Source: Akkermansiaceae bacterium UBA1518
GTDB lineage: Bacteria; Verrucomicrobiota; Verrucomicrobiia; Verrucomicrobiales; Akkermansiaceae
Assembly: GCA_002323895.1 (NCBI GenBank)
Contig: DCQM01000076.1
Span: 1 to 42,611, forward strand
Direction of reading: 5' to 3'
Length of the DNA stretch: 42,611 bases
The stretch's first letter is position 1, and each line of letters begins with the position of its first letter. The position numbers and the translations under genes were made by a program. Below, piece by piece: positions 26,587 through 34,663 of this stretch. The notes beneath the pieces are model-generated. The model saw only the letters and a list, made by a program, of their open reading frames with translations. It searched no databases and was not told the origin of the DNA.

Positions 26587-27201
26587 CTATTTCATCCGGT
26601 CTTTTATGATTCCAATCATACCACCAACGACCGGAATTTGTCCGAAAATATGTCGTCCTGAATCCCAGAAATCCTGGTGGAACACTACTTTGCCATTTTC
26701 ATTGAATCTAACTTGACTGATTCCGACCGAGTGAATTGGTTCTCCACTCGCTAATTTTGGCGCCGCAAAAATCATTTCCCAACGAATGTAGTGGTCAGCT
26801 CCCGATCGAGCAGAATCTAGAATCTCCACTTCAAAGGACGTCATCGTCTCTGCTGTTTGAAGGAAGTAGCTTTGAATTTCGTCAGGACCATAGTGAGTTG
26901 CAATTGTATCGTCGAGATAGGCACCCTTGGCATATACGTTAGCAGTTTGGTCTTCGAGATAGGTCCGATCGCCAACATTTTTGAGGAAGTCCGTAAAACG
27001 TTGGACTGCCGCAGCTTCTGCAGAGGAGTTGGTCGGTGGCCCGGATTCTCCTGCTTTAGCCATTGCTACGCGGTAATCCTTCACAAATTGAGCGGTTTTG
27101 TTGCCTTCCATCTTGGTGCTCAAGAGAAACCCTATCCCGATAAGGGCAAGAATTGCCCCACCAAAGAAAGTGGTCACAGGATGGGTGAGAAACGAGATCA
27201 T
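26587..27201 (-). CDS. Membrane-anchored NTF2-like (SnoaL-type) protein
   Basis: The 204-residue protein has one N-terminal membrane segment (about residues 8-30, VTTFFGGAILALIGIGFLL) and then a cone-shaped NTF2-like domain (about 62-190): FTDFLKNVGDRTYLED, IATHYGPDEIQSYF and FHQDFWDSG are typical. Such folds bind hydrophobic ligands or act as small isomerases/cyclases. It is the first gene of the lipid operon, so it might present an acyl chain or tune the pathway at the membrane. NTF2-like genes also appear beside DUF1365/FAD/CFA modules in other bacteria, to my knowledge. The 64 nt before it (27202-27265) may hold the operon promoter; I cannot fix one. Confidence 0.8.
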   Translation of the reverse strand: MISFLTHPVTTFFGGAILALIGIGFLLSTKMEGNKTAQFVKDYRVAMAKAGESGPPTNSSAEAAAVQRFTDFLKNVGDRTYLEDQTANVYAKGAYLDDTIATHYGPDEIQSYFLQTAETMTSFEVEILDSARSGADHYIRWEMIFAAPKLASGEPIHSVGISQVRFNENGKVVFHQDFWDSGRHIFGQIPVVGGMIGIIKDRMK

Positions 27202-27265
27202 AAAATGTTAGAGAAAACTCGGGCTGATTCTTTGATTCGCAAGTGGAAATGGACGAGATTCATGA

Positions 27266-27664
27266 TTAGGAAAGGTATTTATGATATCTGCGAAAAATGA
27301 TGCTGCCCCAAAATGCCCCAAGGGTATCCGCGAGCCAGTCACCTAGGTCATTACCGGTTCGGTTTTCAAAAAATGATTGATGAAATTCATCCCAAATACC
27401 AATCAGTGAAAGGGAGATGGTTACGGTAAGGATGAGACTGCCCCAAGATGGTCTTTTTGCTAAAAAAAGTGATGCTGAAAGAAGACCGCTACCGCCGAAA
27501 AAGAACCCAAAGTGAACTATTTTATCAAAGTGGGGGATATCAAAAGGAAAAGTGCCTGGCGGATGGAATTTGTTTCCGTGGGACAGTAGATTGAGAACGA
27601 CAAACCAGACGGTAAAACAGCCAATCCAAAATTTAGGGCTTTGGCGAAACCTTTTGGGAGTCAT
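27266..27664 (-). CDS. VanZ-like membrane protein
   Basis: I chose the ATG at 27664 (MTPKRFRQSP), because the longer frame to 27751 runs across the 3' end of the antitoxin gene. The 132-residue product has about four membrane helices and the VanZ landmarks FPHFDKIVHFGFFFGGSG (here DIPHFDKIVHFGFFF), GIWDEFHQSFFENRTGNDLG and DWLADTLGAFWG. VanZ-like proteins occur widely outside vancomycin resistance and their role is mostly unknown. It starts 29 nt after the antitoxin stop and ends 64 nt before the lipid operon. Confidence 0.85.
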   Translation of the reverse strand: MTPKRFRQSPKFWIGCFTVWFVVLNLLSHGNKFHPPGTFPFDIPHFDKIVHFGFFFGGSGLLSASLFLAKRPSWGSLILTVTISLSLIGIWDEFHQSFFENRTGNDLGDWLADTLGAFWGSIIFRRYHKYLS

Positions 27665-27693
27665 ACCAATGTTGAATTCTACCTGAGCTGGAC

Positions 27694-27981
27694 TTACGAA
27701 TCTTGCTCCCCGCTGCGGCGTATCTCTTCCTCCATTCGTTCGGCAAGCCACTGTTTCATCATTGATTGGTAATTTAGAAATCGTGATCTGGCAATCCGCT
27801 TGATGCGAGAAAGCATTCGGGGGTCAAATCGGAGGGTTATTGTTGTCGATTCCTTGGAGTCTGGGGCGTGAACCGAGGCATTGATAAGACGGGGGTTCAA
27901 TGAATGCTCAGACCAAAATTGATGCTCCTGTTCATCGGTTTCAAAATCAGGAACGTCGTTCCAATCTGAGATGGTGTTCAT
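27694..27981 (-). CDS. CopG/BrnA-type antitoxin
   Basis: The 95-residue protein has an acidic N-terminus with EHQFWSEHSLNPRLIN, a typical start of CopG-family antitoxins that pair with BrnT, and a C-terminal ribbon-helix-helix: TTITLRFDPRMLSRIKRIAR (about residues 46-65) and NYQSMMKQWLAERMEEE. It would bind its own operator and neutralise the toxin encoded just upstream. The start is ATG at 27981, 15 nt after the toxin stop, giving the toxin-then-antitoxin order of brnTA operons. Confidence 0.8.
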   Translation of the reverse strand: MNTISDWNDVPDFETDEQEHQFWSEHSLNPRLINASVHAPDSKESTTITLRFDPRMLSRIKRIARSRFLNYQSMMKQWLAERMEEEIRRSGEQDS

Positions 27982-27996
27982 TAAATAAAAGGGAGG

Positions 27997-28275
27997 TTAT
28001 TTCATTTCAGCTAACTTACGTTCATAATAAGTTTCCTCATCTTGAACTAGGTCGCGGGCTGAAACTACCCGCGCTTTTTTTCCATTTGACCAAAAAGAAA
28101 GAAACAGCCCCCGGCTTCCGATTGTTTTGCCAATCAAATAGAACCGGGCTTCACCATCAGCGCGTTCGCTGTCGGGGAGGAGCCGAATCGAAAACGGATC
28201 CTCAAAAACCTCCTCGATCTCGTGGGGCTTGATCGATCTGGTGTCGAACGGAGTATCTGTGAAATCAAGTTCCAT
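27997..28275 (-). CDS. BrnT-type toxin (RelE-fold ribonuclease-like)
   Basis: The 92-residue product (start ATG at 28275, with GAG-rich sequence upstream; an alternative ATG at 28302 adds nine residues) aligns by eye with BrnT: a short beta start, IKPHEIEEVFEDPFSIRLL, then GEARFYLIGKTIGSRGLFLSFW and KARVVSARDLVQDEETYYE. The family RISARRAxxxE(RY)YE motif is recognisable in VVSARDLVQDEETYYERK. BrnT is an mRNA-cleaving, RelE-like toxin. The N-terminal KHG motif of canonical BrnT is not clear, so the protein is divergent. It lies 54 nt after dapF. Confidence 0.72.
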   Translation of the reverse strand: MELDFTDTPFDTRSIKPHEIEEVFEDPFSIRLLPDSERADGEARFYLIGKTIGSRGLFLSFWSNGKKARVVSARDLVQDEETYYERKLAEMK

Positions 28276-28329
28276 CGTTTCTCGGTAGAGAGAACCATAC
28301 AAATTCCATGGAGGGAAGCCGCATCTTTC

Positions 28330-29133
28330 CTAGATCGTGATGACTCCATCAAACACGAAATCGGCAGGTCCAGTCAGGGTGACCTTCGAAAAACTATGAT
28401 TGGGGCCTGGTTCGAATCCAATTAAGAGGGTTTCGCCGCCACGAACATCGATTTTGATCGGAGAAGGCGCACCGGTTTGGAGATGGTGAATGAGAGCGCA
28501 GGCGGTGATTCCCGTGCCGCACGCCAGTGTTTCTCCCTCGACTCCACGTTCGTAAGTGCGGACTGAGAGGTGCTGCAATTCAATGATGCTGGCGAAGTTT
28601 ACATTAGTTCCATTCGGTGCATACGAGTCATGATAACGAATCGCTGCACCAGTTTTAAGAATATCACAGTTTTCGAGGTCCTCGACAAAAACAACGGCAT
28701 GTGGAACTCCTGTGTTGAGATTGTGGACTGGCCTAGCTGAATCGATCAGGGCTTCCATTCTTAAATCAATGGGGTCCGACATGTCGATGCAGACCTCATC
28801 ACCGATCAATTCAGCTCGGAGCGTTCCCGCTATCGTTTCAAAGGTTAGGCTGTTTAGATTGTTAGCGAGGAGGCGGGCGGTATAACGGCCGAAGCAGCGG
28901 GCACCATTACCACACATTTCAGCTTCACCTCCGTCCGCATTATAGTAGCGGAACTTAACATCGGCCTCACCTTCTGCTGGCTCTACGGCCAGTAGCCCAT
29001 CGGCACCAACGCCGCGGTGGCGATCGCAAAGATGTGCGATTTGATCTTTGTTAAGATTTTTGTTGAGATCGCGATTGTCGATGATCACGAAGTCGTTTCC
29101 GGCTCCGTTCATTTTGGTAAAACTTAGTATCAT
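28330..29133 (-). CDS. dapF: Diaminopimelate epimerase
   Basis: It interconverts LL- and meso-diaminopimelate for lysine and peptidoglycan synthesis. The 267-residue length is usual. The two catalytic cysteines are visible: Cys74 in EMCGNGARCFGRY and Cys205 in ETLACGTGITAC. Other motifs are KMNGAGNDFVIIDNR at the start and GVPHAVVFVED. It starts 5 nt after the trpA stop, so both are likely in one operon with the toxin-antitoxin pair downstream. Confidence 0.96.
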   Translation of the reverse strand: MILSFTKMNGAGNDFVIIDNRDLNKNLNKDQIAHLCDRHRGVGADGLLAVEPAEGEADVKFRYYNADGGEAEMCGNGARCFGRYTARLLANNLNSLTFETIAGTLRAELIGDEVCIDMSDPIDLRMEALIDSARPVHNLNTGVPHAVVFVEDLENCDILKTGAAIRYHDSYAPNGTNVNFASIIELQHLSVRTYERGVEGETLACGTGITACALIHHLQTGAPSPIKIDVRGGETLLIGFEPGPNHSFSKVTLTGPADFVFDGVITI

Positions 29134-29138
29134 GTCAG

Positions 29139-29942
29139 TTAGACGGCGTGGGTTGCTTCGATGAGAGGGGTCACAAATTCCCGCAGTTTTTGGGCGACAT
29201 TGGGATCATTAGCGTTTTCTTGAATCTTTCTCACAATTGCCGAACCCACAATTACGCCATCGGCGTAACCTGCAACTTGGGCTGCTTGCTCTGGAGTAGT
29301 GATCCCAAATCCCACGCAAATCGGAGTCTTTGTGATTTCGCGGATTTCAGCGACTTGAGTGGCGATACTCTCCGAGGGTGCAGAATGAGCTCCAGTGACT
29401 CCGGTTCGGGAGAGCGCGTAAATGAATCCTTGTGACGATTCAGCGAGAGATTGACGACGGGCCGGAGGGGTGGTGGGCGCGATGAGATGAATATGATGAA
29501 GAGCTTTCCCGTGTAGGAATTCAGGATTCACTGCTGCTTGAGAAGGGGGGAGGTCAAGCAGCAGAATACCGTCTGCTCCCGCTTCTGCGGCATCATTATG
29601 AAAGGCCTCAAAACCATAGGCGTAAACTGGATTCAGATAGGTAAAGAGGACTAGAGGGGTATCGTGGGTCTTACGAAAGGCCTTGATCAGATCGATAATG
29701 CGATGCGAGCTCATTCCTGACTTAAGGGCGCGATCCGCTGCCAATTGATTAACGATTCCATCTGCCATAGGGTCCGAAAATGGAATCCCGAGTTCGATAA
29801 TATCGGCTCCAGCATCGGAGAGAGTATGCAGGATCTCGAGCGAACGATCAAAATCAGGATCTCCACCTGCGACATAGGCAACGAAGGCTTTCCGGTTTTG
29901 TTCACGAAGGTGGGTGAAAGTGGTGTCGATGCGATTTGCCAT
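29139..29942 (-). CDS. trpA: Tryptophan synthase, alpha chain
   Basis: It cleaves indole-3-glycerol phosphate to indole and glyceraldehyde 3-phosphate, then passes indole to TrpB (not in the window). I chose the ATG at 29942 (MANRIDTTF), giving 267 residues; the open frame to 30038 crosses the divergent queD start. Catalytic Glu50 and Asp61 are in ELGIPFSDPMADG. YLNPVYAYG, LLDLPP, GFIYALSRTGVTGA and VGFGITTPEQ are all typical. It is divergent from queD with 76 nt between the two starts. Confidence 0.96.
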   Translation of the reverse strand: MANRIDTTFTHLREQNRKAFVAYVAGGDPDFDRSLEILHTLSDAGADIIELGIPFSDPMADGIVNQLAADRALKSGMSSHRIIDLIKAFRKTHDTPLVLFTYLNPVYAYGFEAFHNDAAEAGADGILLLDLPPSQAAVNPEFLHGKALHHIHLIAPTTPPARRQSLAESSQGFIYALSRTGVTGAHSAPSESIATQVAEIREITKTPICVGFGITTPEQAAQVAGYADGVIVGSAIVRKIQENANDPNVAQKLREFVTPLIEATHAV

Positions 29943-30018
29943 AAACGAGTAGAACTTGGCGATGGACGGCAGAGGAGACAAGTCTATCCTCACCCCAGTC
30001 ACATCTCTTTTAGGAATT

Positions 30019-30384
30019 ATGCGCGCACGAATCATCAAGGACTTCCGCTTTGAGGCAGCTCACACTTTACCAAGTCTGCCTGCCGACCATAAATGTCGAC
30101 AGATGCACGGTCATAGCTTCAAGGTGGAGATTCATGTCGAGGGCGAGGTGAACCCGGAAATTGGTTGGGTCTATGATCATAAATGTATCTCTGATGCCAT
30201 GAATCCGCTGATTGATCTCATGGATCACAGTTATCTAAACGACATTCAGGGGCTGGAAAGTCCAACTATCGAGGTGATAGCGGCTTGGTTTTGGCGAAAA
30301 CTTGAAGAGGATTTGCCAGGGTTGTGTGAGATCGTCATTTATGAGACACCAACCGCTAGATGTTCCTTTCGAGGCGAATTTTAA
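30019..30384 (+). CDS. queD: 6-carboxy-5,6,7,8-tetrahydropterin synthase
   Basis: The enzyme makes 6-carboxytetrahydropterin from dihydroneopterin triphosphate on the route to preQ0 and queuosine. The start is ATG at 30019, preceded by AGGA at 30012-30015. Of 121 residues, zinc ligands His15, His30 and His32 and the catalytic Cys26 are seen in EAAHTL and CRQMHGHSFKVEIHVEGE. MDHSYLND, PTIEVIAAWFW and EIVIYETPTARC complete the pattern. The C-before-HGH arrangement points to QueD rather than a eukaryote-type PTPS. The other que genes are elsewhere. Confidence 0.93.
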   Translation: MRARIIKDFRFEAAHTLPSLPADHKCRQMHGHSFKVEIHVEGEVNPEIGWVYDHKCISDAMNPLIDLMDHSYLNDIQGLESPTIEVIAAWFWRKLEEDLPGLCEIVIYETPTARCSFRGEF

Positions 30385-30538
30385 GGATCAGTGGAGAAGT
30401 TTTTGACTTGGAAGAATCTTTCGCCGTGAAACTTAACTCACTTCAATTGGGGTAAGGCGTCTCAAGCAAAATGGTCGATTCGCTAAATTCAAGCTAGAGA
30501 GCCAGTTCTTAAAACCGTCATTCAATAGTAATCCGAGC

Positions 30539-30670
30539 TCACTTTTTTGGAATGATCACAGAGCCGAGAAATTTGCCTTTTTCGTTTTTGATCACCCATG
30601 AATGGCCGACATAGGCTGGAATGATAAGATTTGATTCGTTCTTTCTTTTATCGAGTTTTTTTAGGCCTTG
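30539..30670 (-). pseudogene. Possible decayed gene fragment in the queD-PQQ intergenic region
   Basis: The 387 nt between queD and the next gene contain no complete gene. On the minus strand a 43-codon frame ends in TGA at 30539-30541 and reads protein-like (ESNLIIPAYVGHSWVIKNEK, then KFLGSVIIPKK) but has no ATG start. Just upstream, another minus frame (about 30764-30664, with ALKPNAIVPYQKKVLDSRNK) ends in TAA at an A-rich run (seven A, 30654-30660). One added base near there would join the two frames. This could be the remnant of a short gene that lost a base and its start, or a chance pattern. I do not recognise the family. Confidence 0.25.
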
Positions 30671-30771
30671 TTACGCGAATCAAGGACCTTTTTTTGATAG
30701 GGGACTATTGCATTAGGTTTTAAAGCAGACGAGGGACTTGAGAGATAGATTTTTCGAGATACCTTCTCCGC

Positions 30772-32307
30772 ATGAAGTCTGAAGTTGCATCCCCAAGAAA
30801 GCGGCCCCGCTGGCGTCTACTTTTGATCATGGAGTTGGTCGTGATCATAGTGTGGATTGTCCTGAAGAGTGTTCCGCATTTTGTAGAGCAAGGGTGGGGC
30901 GGGGCTGTCGATTTACTCCTTTTGATTGCCGCAATAGGGGTGACATTGAGTTGGCTAATTTTCTTTAGTCGCTTGCGATGGAAACAGCGGGTGATTGGCA
31001 TTTTTCTAATGTTGTTGCCTGTGGCTCTCATGAAGATTGATGGTCACACTGGTAGCTTTTTCCCCCAACTGTCTTGGCGTTGGTCAGATCAATCGGCAAC
31101 TCAGATGCCTGAAATATCTGGAATGATGGCTCGAGAGGGAGAGCTTATCAAAGCTTCTGGTCCAGCCTACTTTCCGCGTTTTCTTGGCGAAAAGATGGAT
31201 AACTGGATAGCTGGTGAACTTTTACCGGATGGCTGGGAGAGCAAGGAGCCAAAGGAGTTATGGAGAATCGAGATGGGTGAGGGATGGTCGGCGTTCGCAG
31301 TTGCCGGAAAGTTTGCTTACACTATGGATCAGCGAGGTGCGATAGAGACCACGATTTGTTATGAGCTTCTGACTGGGTATGCGGTATGGACCCATTCAGA
31401 GGAAGTCAGATTTGAGGAATCAATGGGGGGGGATGGGCCGCGGTCGACTCCGACAGTGGCAGATTCTAAAGTCTATTCACTCGGTGCGACGGGTATCTTG
31501 ACTTGTTTAGATGCCCGAACAGGGACCTTGATTTGGGGGAAGAATGTCCTCGAAGAGACTAATCAAAGTGTTCCGAAGTGGGCTAAAAGCTGCAGTCCCT
31601 TGGTTGTTGATGGGATGGTCATAGTAACTTTGGGAAGTAAGGCTGACAAAAGCCTTGGGGCATTTTCGGCAGCTTCGGGTGAGTTGATGTGGCGCTCCGG
31701 TAACTACCCATCGTCTTATGCCTCGCCAGTGGTGGCCACTCTAGCAGGCAAGCGGCAAATCGTTGCGATTCAGCAAAAGGCGCTGGCTGGATTTGAGATT
31801 GAAACGGGAAAAGAACTTTGGGCGTTTCCGATCGGGAATCCACAGAGTAACTGTGCTTCGCCGCTTATCGTGGAGGATACCATTATTACAAGCAGCGGGT
31901 ATGGTTATGGGACCCATCGGATTCAGATCAAAAAGGATGAGACTGGATTTAAGGCAACCGAACTTTGGCACAGTCTTAAATTGAAGGCTAAATTTGCCGA
32001 CATGATTGTAAAAGACGGTTTTTTATATGGGCTCAATGATGGACGGATGACCTGTCTAAACTTGGAGGATGGGAAGTCAGCTTGGCGCGGAGGGAATTAT
32101 GGGCATGGGCAGATTCTTGGTGTTGGAGGCCACATTATCGTCCAGGGCGAACAGGGAGATATTTCGATTCTCGAGCTCAATCCAAAAGAAGAGAAGGTTG
32201 TGCTGGAATTTGACGCTCTAGATCACCGAACTTGGAATCACCCGGTTTTGGCGGGGCGAATCTTATTGGTGCGTAATGATCGAGAAGCTGTTGCCTTTAA
32301 ATATTGA
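30772..32307 (+). CDS. Membrane-anchored PQQ-like beta-propeller protein
   Basis: The 511 residues start with a basic tail (SPRKRPRWR) and three closely spaced membrane segments (about 16-34, 45-65 and 72-85), then a periplasmic beta-propeller of PQQ/BamB-like blades. Blade motifs recur, for example LTCLDARTGTLIWGKNV, GAFSAASGELMWRSGNY, AGFEIETGKELWAF and TCLNLEDGKSAWRGG. Such outer-rim W motifs are abundant in Planctomycetota and Verrucomicrobiota secreted proteins. No dehydrogenase catalytic residues or heme site are visible, so a binding or scaffold role is more likely. It converges with the sulfatase gene at a 26-nt gap. Confidence 0.82.
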   Translation: MKSEVASPRKRPRWRLLLIMELVVIIVWIVLKSVPHFVEQGWGGAVDLLLLIAAIGVTLSWLIFFSRLRWKQRVIGIFLMLLPVALMKIDGHTGSFFPQLSWRWSDQSATQMPEISGMMAREGELIKASGPAYFPRFLGEKMDNWIAGELLPDGWESKEPKELWRIEMGEGWSAFAVAGKFAYTMDQRGAIETTICYELLTGYAVWTHSEEVRFEESMGGDGPRSTPTVADSKVYSLGATGILTCLDARTGTLIWGKNVLEETNQSVPKWAKSCSPLVVDGMVIVTLGSKADKSLGAFSAASGELMWRSGNYPSSYASPVVATLAGKRQIVAIQQKALAGFEIETGKELWAFPIGNPQSNCASPLIVEDTIITSSGYGYGTHRIQIKKDETGFKATELWHSLKLKAKFADMIVKDGFLYGLNDGRMTCLNLEDGKSAWRGGNYGHGQILGVGGHIIVQGEQGDISILELNPKEEKVVLEFDALDHRTWNHPVLAGRILLVRNDREAVAFKY

Positions 32308-32333
32308 AAGGTGCTAACGTCCACTCACCCAAA

Positions 32334-34334
32334 TTACTTTTTGGTTGGGGTCCAATTAATCAACGTTTTTTTGTCATAGCCCAAGAGTTTTAAGTTTTGG
32401 ATCACGGCTTCACCAGGGCCATCTAAAACATCGAGGCGAAGCTGATAGAGCCTTTTTTTGGTTTTAAGTTCGACTTGGATCTTTTGCGGTTTGGGTGATG
32501 GCATGATTGGAAAGGAAAGGTGCTTTCCTTTCGGCAAGATGGTGGATTGGTTGGTGGTGAAAAAGATTTCACCGGTTCCTTCCTTTTCGGTTGTGAGGTC
32601 AAAACTGAGGTAATAGGGTCCAATCGCGAATTCGTTGAGCCTGCGAAAGTCCATAGCAAGACCGGGGTCTTCTCCTGTGAAGGTTAGGAAGAGGGTATTG
32701 TCCTCGCGAACAATATTAGTATTTTTACGAGCCCGAATGCCGAAAGAATCTGATTTTTTGCGTTTACGTGATCTGGATTGAATAGCTGCCGTTGGAGGAT
32801 CGATCGTGTCTGAAAATACGGTCCAATCCCGGTTTCTTCGCGGTTTCTCGGGTGGGGTTATTTTCGAATCGGCAAGCTTGGGCGAGTGGAGCACCTCTCT
32901 CGAGATCTTCTGCCATTGCGCGACCATTTTTCTCAAGCGATCGGGATGCTTTTCCGCTAAATTATTAAGTTCGGCGCGATCGCTCGAAAGATCGTAAAGT
33001 TCCCATTCTTCCCCTTTAAAGCTAACGGCCTTCCATTTTCCGTCGCGCAGGGCGAAGTCCTTTGCAAACTGAAAATGAAGTGGTGTTTTGCGTGAGATGG
33101 GTCTGTCTTCAAAGATGGGTGCGAAGGAGGTTCCTGAGATAGGGCGGAGTTCCCTGCTGGAGTGGGTCTTTGGTATCTTGGCGTGGGCAATTTGGGCCAA
33201 AGTGGGTAGGACATCGATAAGGTGAACGGGAGTGTGGGAGATTGCTCCAGGTTTAGTTTTTAGTCCGGATGGCCAATGCACGATGCCTGGACTGCTGATT
33301 CCTCCTTCAAATTGGTTTTGTTTGTAGTAACGAAAAGGAGAATTACGTGCCCAGGCCCACCCAGTGGAATCAGCGAGAAAAGTATTACCGTTAGTTGGCT
33401 CGACGTTGAGAAGTGGTTTGCGGCGATCGTAGGGACAGGCTCCGTTATCGGAGACAAAGAGGATAAGGGTATTATCGAGTTGTTTGTTCTCTTCAAGATC
33501 TTCGACGAGGCGTCCGATTTCTTGATCAATACGATCAATCATGGCTGCTAGGGTAACCATGCGGTTCATTTCATACTTCTGTTGCCACGGAACAATCTTC
33601 CCCCATTCTCGAACGTGAGGGGGGCGTGGGCTTGGGCTGAGATCCTCGGGAAGAAGGCCCAATTCCTTTTGCTTGGCGATACGGGCATCACGAATTTTGT
33701 CCCAGCCGGCATTATAGCGCCCCTTATACTTTGCGTAATCTTCGGGTAGGGCGTGGAGGGGTGCGTGTGGAGCATTAAAAGCAAGGTAGAGGTAAAAGGG
33801 ATCTTTTGCTTTCCTCGATTCTTCCAGAAACTTGAGGGCAAAATCGACATTTGCGACAGTGGTGTAAAAATCCGTCTTTGGGACTTCCCAGGGAGTTCCG
33901 TTGAGGCGGAAAGTGGAGTCGCCCTTGAAAAAATTACAAGCTCCGCTGAGGTGTCCCCAATAGTGTTGGAAACCAAAGTTGGTGGGCTCCTTTTTAAGGT
34001 GCCACTTCCCGGTCATGGCGGTGAAGTATCCTACATCTTGAAGGATTTCAGCCGAAGTCACGGCGTGAGTGAGAGCAACATCGCCTGCGGCTATGCAATA
34101 TTGTCCGGTGAGAAGTGAGACCCGCGACGAATGGCATTTAGCTGTATTGTAAAATTGCGAGAAGCGGAGTCCATTAGCTGCGAGCCGGTCAAGATTTGGT
34201 GTTTCAATTTCACCGCCGTAGCAACCGATATCAGAGAATCCGAGGTCATCGACCATGATGACGACTATATTTGGGCGCTCTGATGAAAAAAGAGGGGCGA
34301 TAAGTAAAGCTAGGAGGACTCGAATCTTGGACAT
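32334..34334 (-). CDS. Exported sulfatase (formylglycine-type) with a C-terminal extra domain
   Basis: An arylsulfatase-type enzyme that removes sulfate esters, probably from polysaccharides, after export. Residues 1-18 form a signal peptide. Metal ligands Asp29 and Asp30 lie in NIVVIMVDDLGFSDIG. The active-site segment is AKCHSSRVSLLTGQY, with Cys67 for conversion to formylglycine. The third motif position is Ser where Pro or Ala is usual. MTGKWHLKKEP and LILFVSDNGACPYD follow. After the sulfatase domain (about residues 20-490) come about 170 residues of unknown function, ending in a beta-rich part (FAIGPYYLSFDLTTEKEG). No sulfatase-maturing enzyme is nearby. Confidence 0.92.
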   Translation of the reverse strand: MSKIRVLLALLIAPLFSSERPNIVVIMVDDLGFSDIGCYGGEIETPNLDRLAANGLRFSQFYNTAKCHSSRVSLLTGQYCIAAGDVALTHAVTSAEILQDVGYFTAMTGKWHLKKEPTNFGFQHYWGHLSGACNFFKGDSTFRLNGTPWEVPKTDFYTTVANVDFALKFLEESRKAKDPFYLYLAFNAPHAPLHALPEDYAKYKGRYNAGWDKIRDARIAKQKELGLLPEDLSPSPRPPHVREWGKIVPWQQKYEMNRMVTLAAMIDRIDQEIGRLVEDLEENKQLDNTLILFVSDNGACPYDRRKPLLNVEPTNGNTFLADSTGWAWARNSPFRYYKQNQFEGGISSPGIVHWPSGLKTKPGAISHTPVHLIDVLPTLAQIAHAKIPKTHSSRELRPISGTSFAPIFEDRPISRKTPLHFQFAKDFALRDGKWKAVSFKGEEWELYDLSSDRAELNNLAEKHPDRLRKMVAQWQKISREVLHSPKLADSKITPPEKPRRNRDWTVFSDTIDPPTAAIQSRSRKRKKSDSFGIRARKNTNIVREDNTLFLTFTGEDPGLAMDFRRLNEFAIGPYYLSFDLTTEKEGTGEIFFTTNQSTILPKGKHLSFPIMPSPKPQKIQVELKTKKRLYQLRLDVLDGPGEAVIQNLKLLGYDKKTLINWTPTKK

Positions 34335-34663
34335 GGTGCGGAAGTTGAAAAAGGGATGTGGTTGGGGTGCCTTCTTTTTGGGTTAAAGGCGTCAATTTAC
34401 GACTTAGTGTTTAAAATGTTTGGCTCTATAATTAGATACGGTTTCCGATCATGTTTACTGGAATCGTGCTTTCCAGAGTGGAGGTGATAGGCGTTTGGTT
34501 TTCGAAAAACCTGCTGACCATAGACATGTTATTTGAAAAATCGAAGTCTCAAAAAAATACAAAACTTCCCCTAAAAGTAATTACAGTTAGCTAGGGTGAG
34601 GTGAATCTTGTAAAATGTTTGTGGCTTGAATGGGAACGCTGGTCTGCGAGGATTATAGGCCTA
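34335..34663. other. Divergent intergenic region between sulfatase and methyltransferase
   Basis: About 330 nt lie between two divergent starts. The 34531-34590 part is AT-rich and could hold promoters, but I cannot name a convincing -35/-10 pair. A GTG at 34601 could extend the methyltransferase by 21 residues. I see no RNA gene or repeat. Confidence 0.5.

Noticed and set aside
28395..28412. tRNA T-loop-like sequence GGTTCGAATCC on the plus strand
   Set aside because: It lies inside dapF, read on the minus strand, and no acceptor or anticodon stem surrounds it.
29943..30038. N-terminal extension of trpA across the queD start
   Set aside because: The 32 extra residues do not resemble TrpA; the ATG at 29942 gives the standard 267-residue protein.
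30720..31031. 102-residue open frame on the minus strand inside the PQQ gene
   Set aside because: It is antisense to the membrane-anchor part of a clear coding gene, is Arg/Lys/Ser-rich and has no family look.
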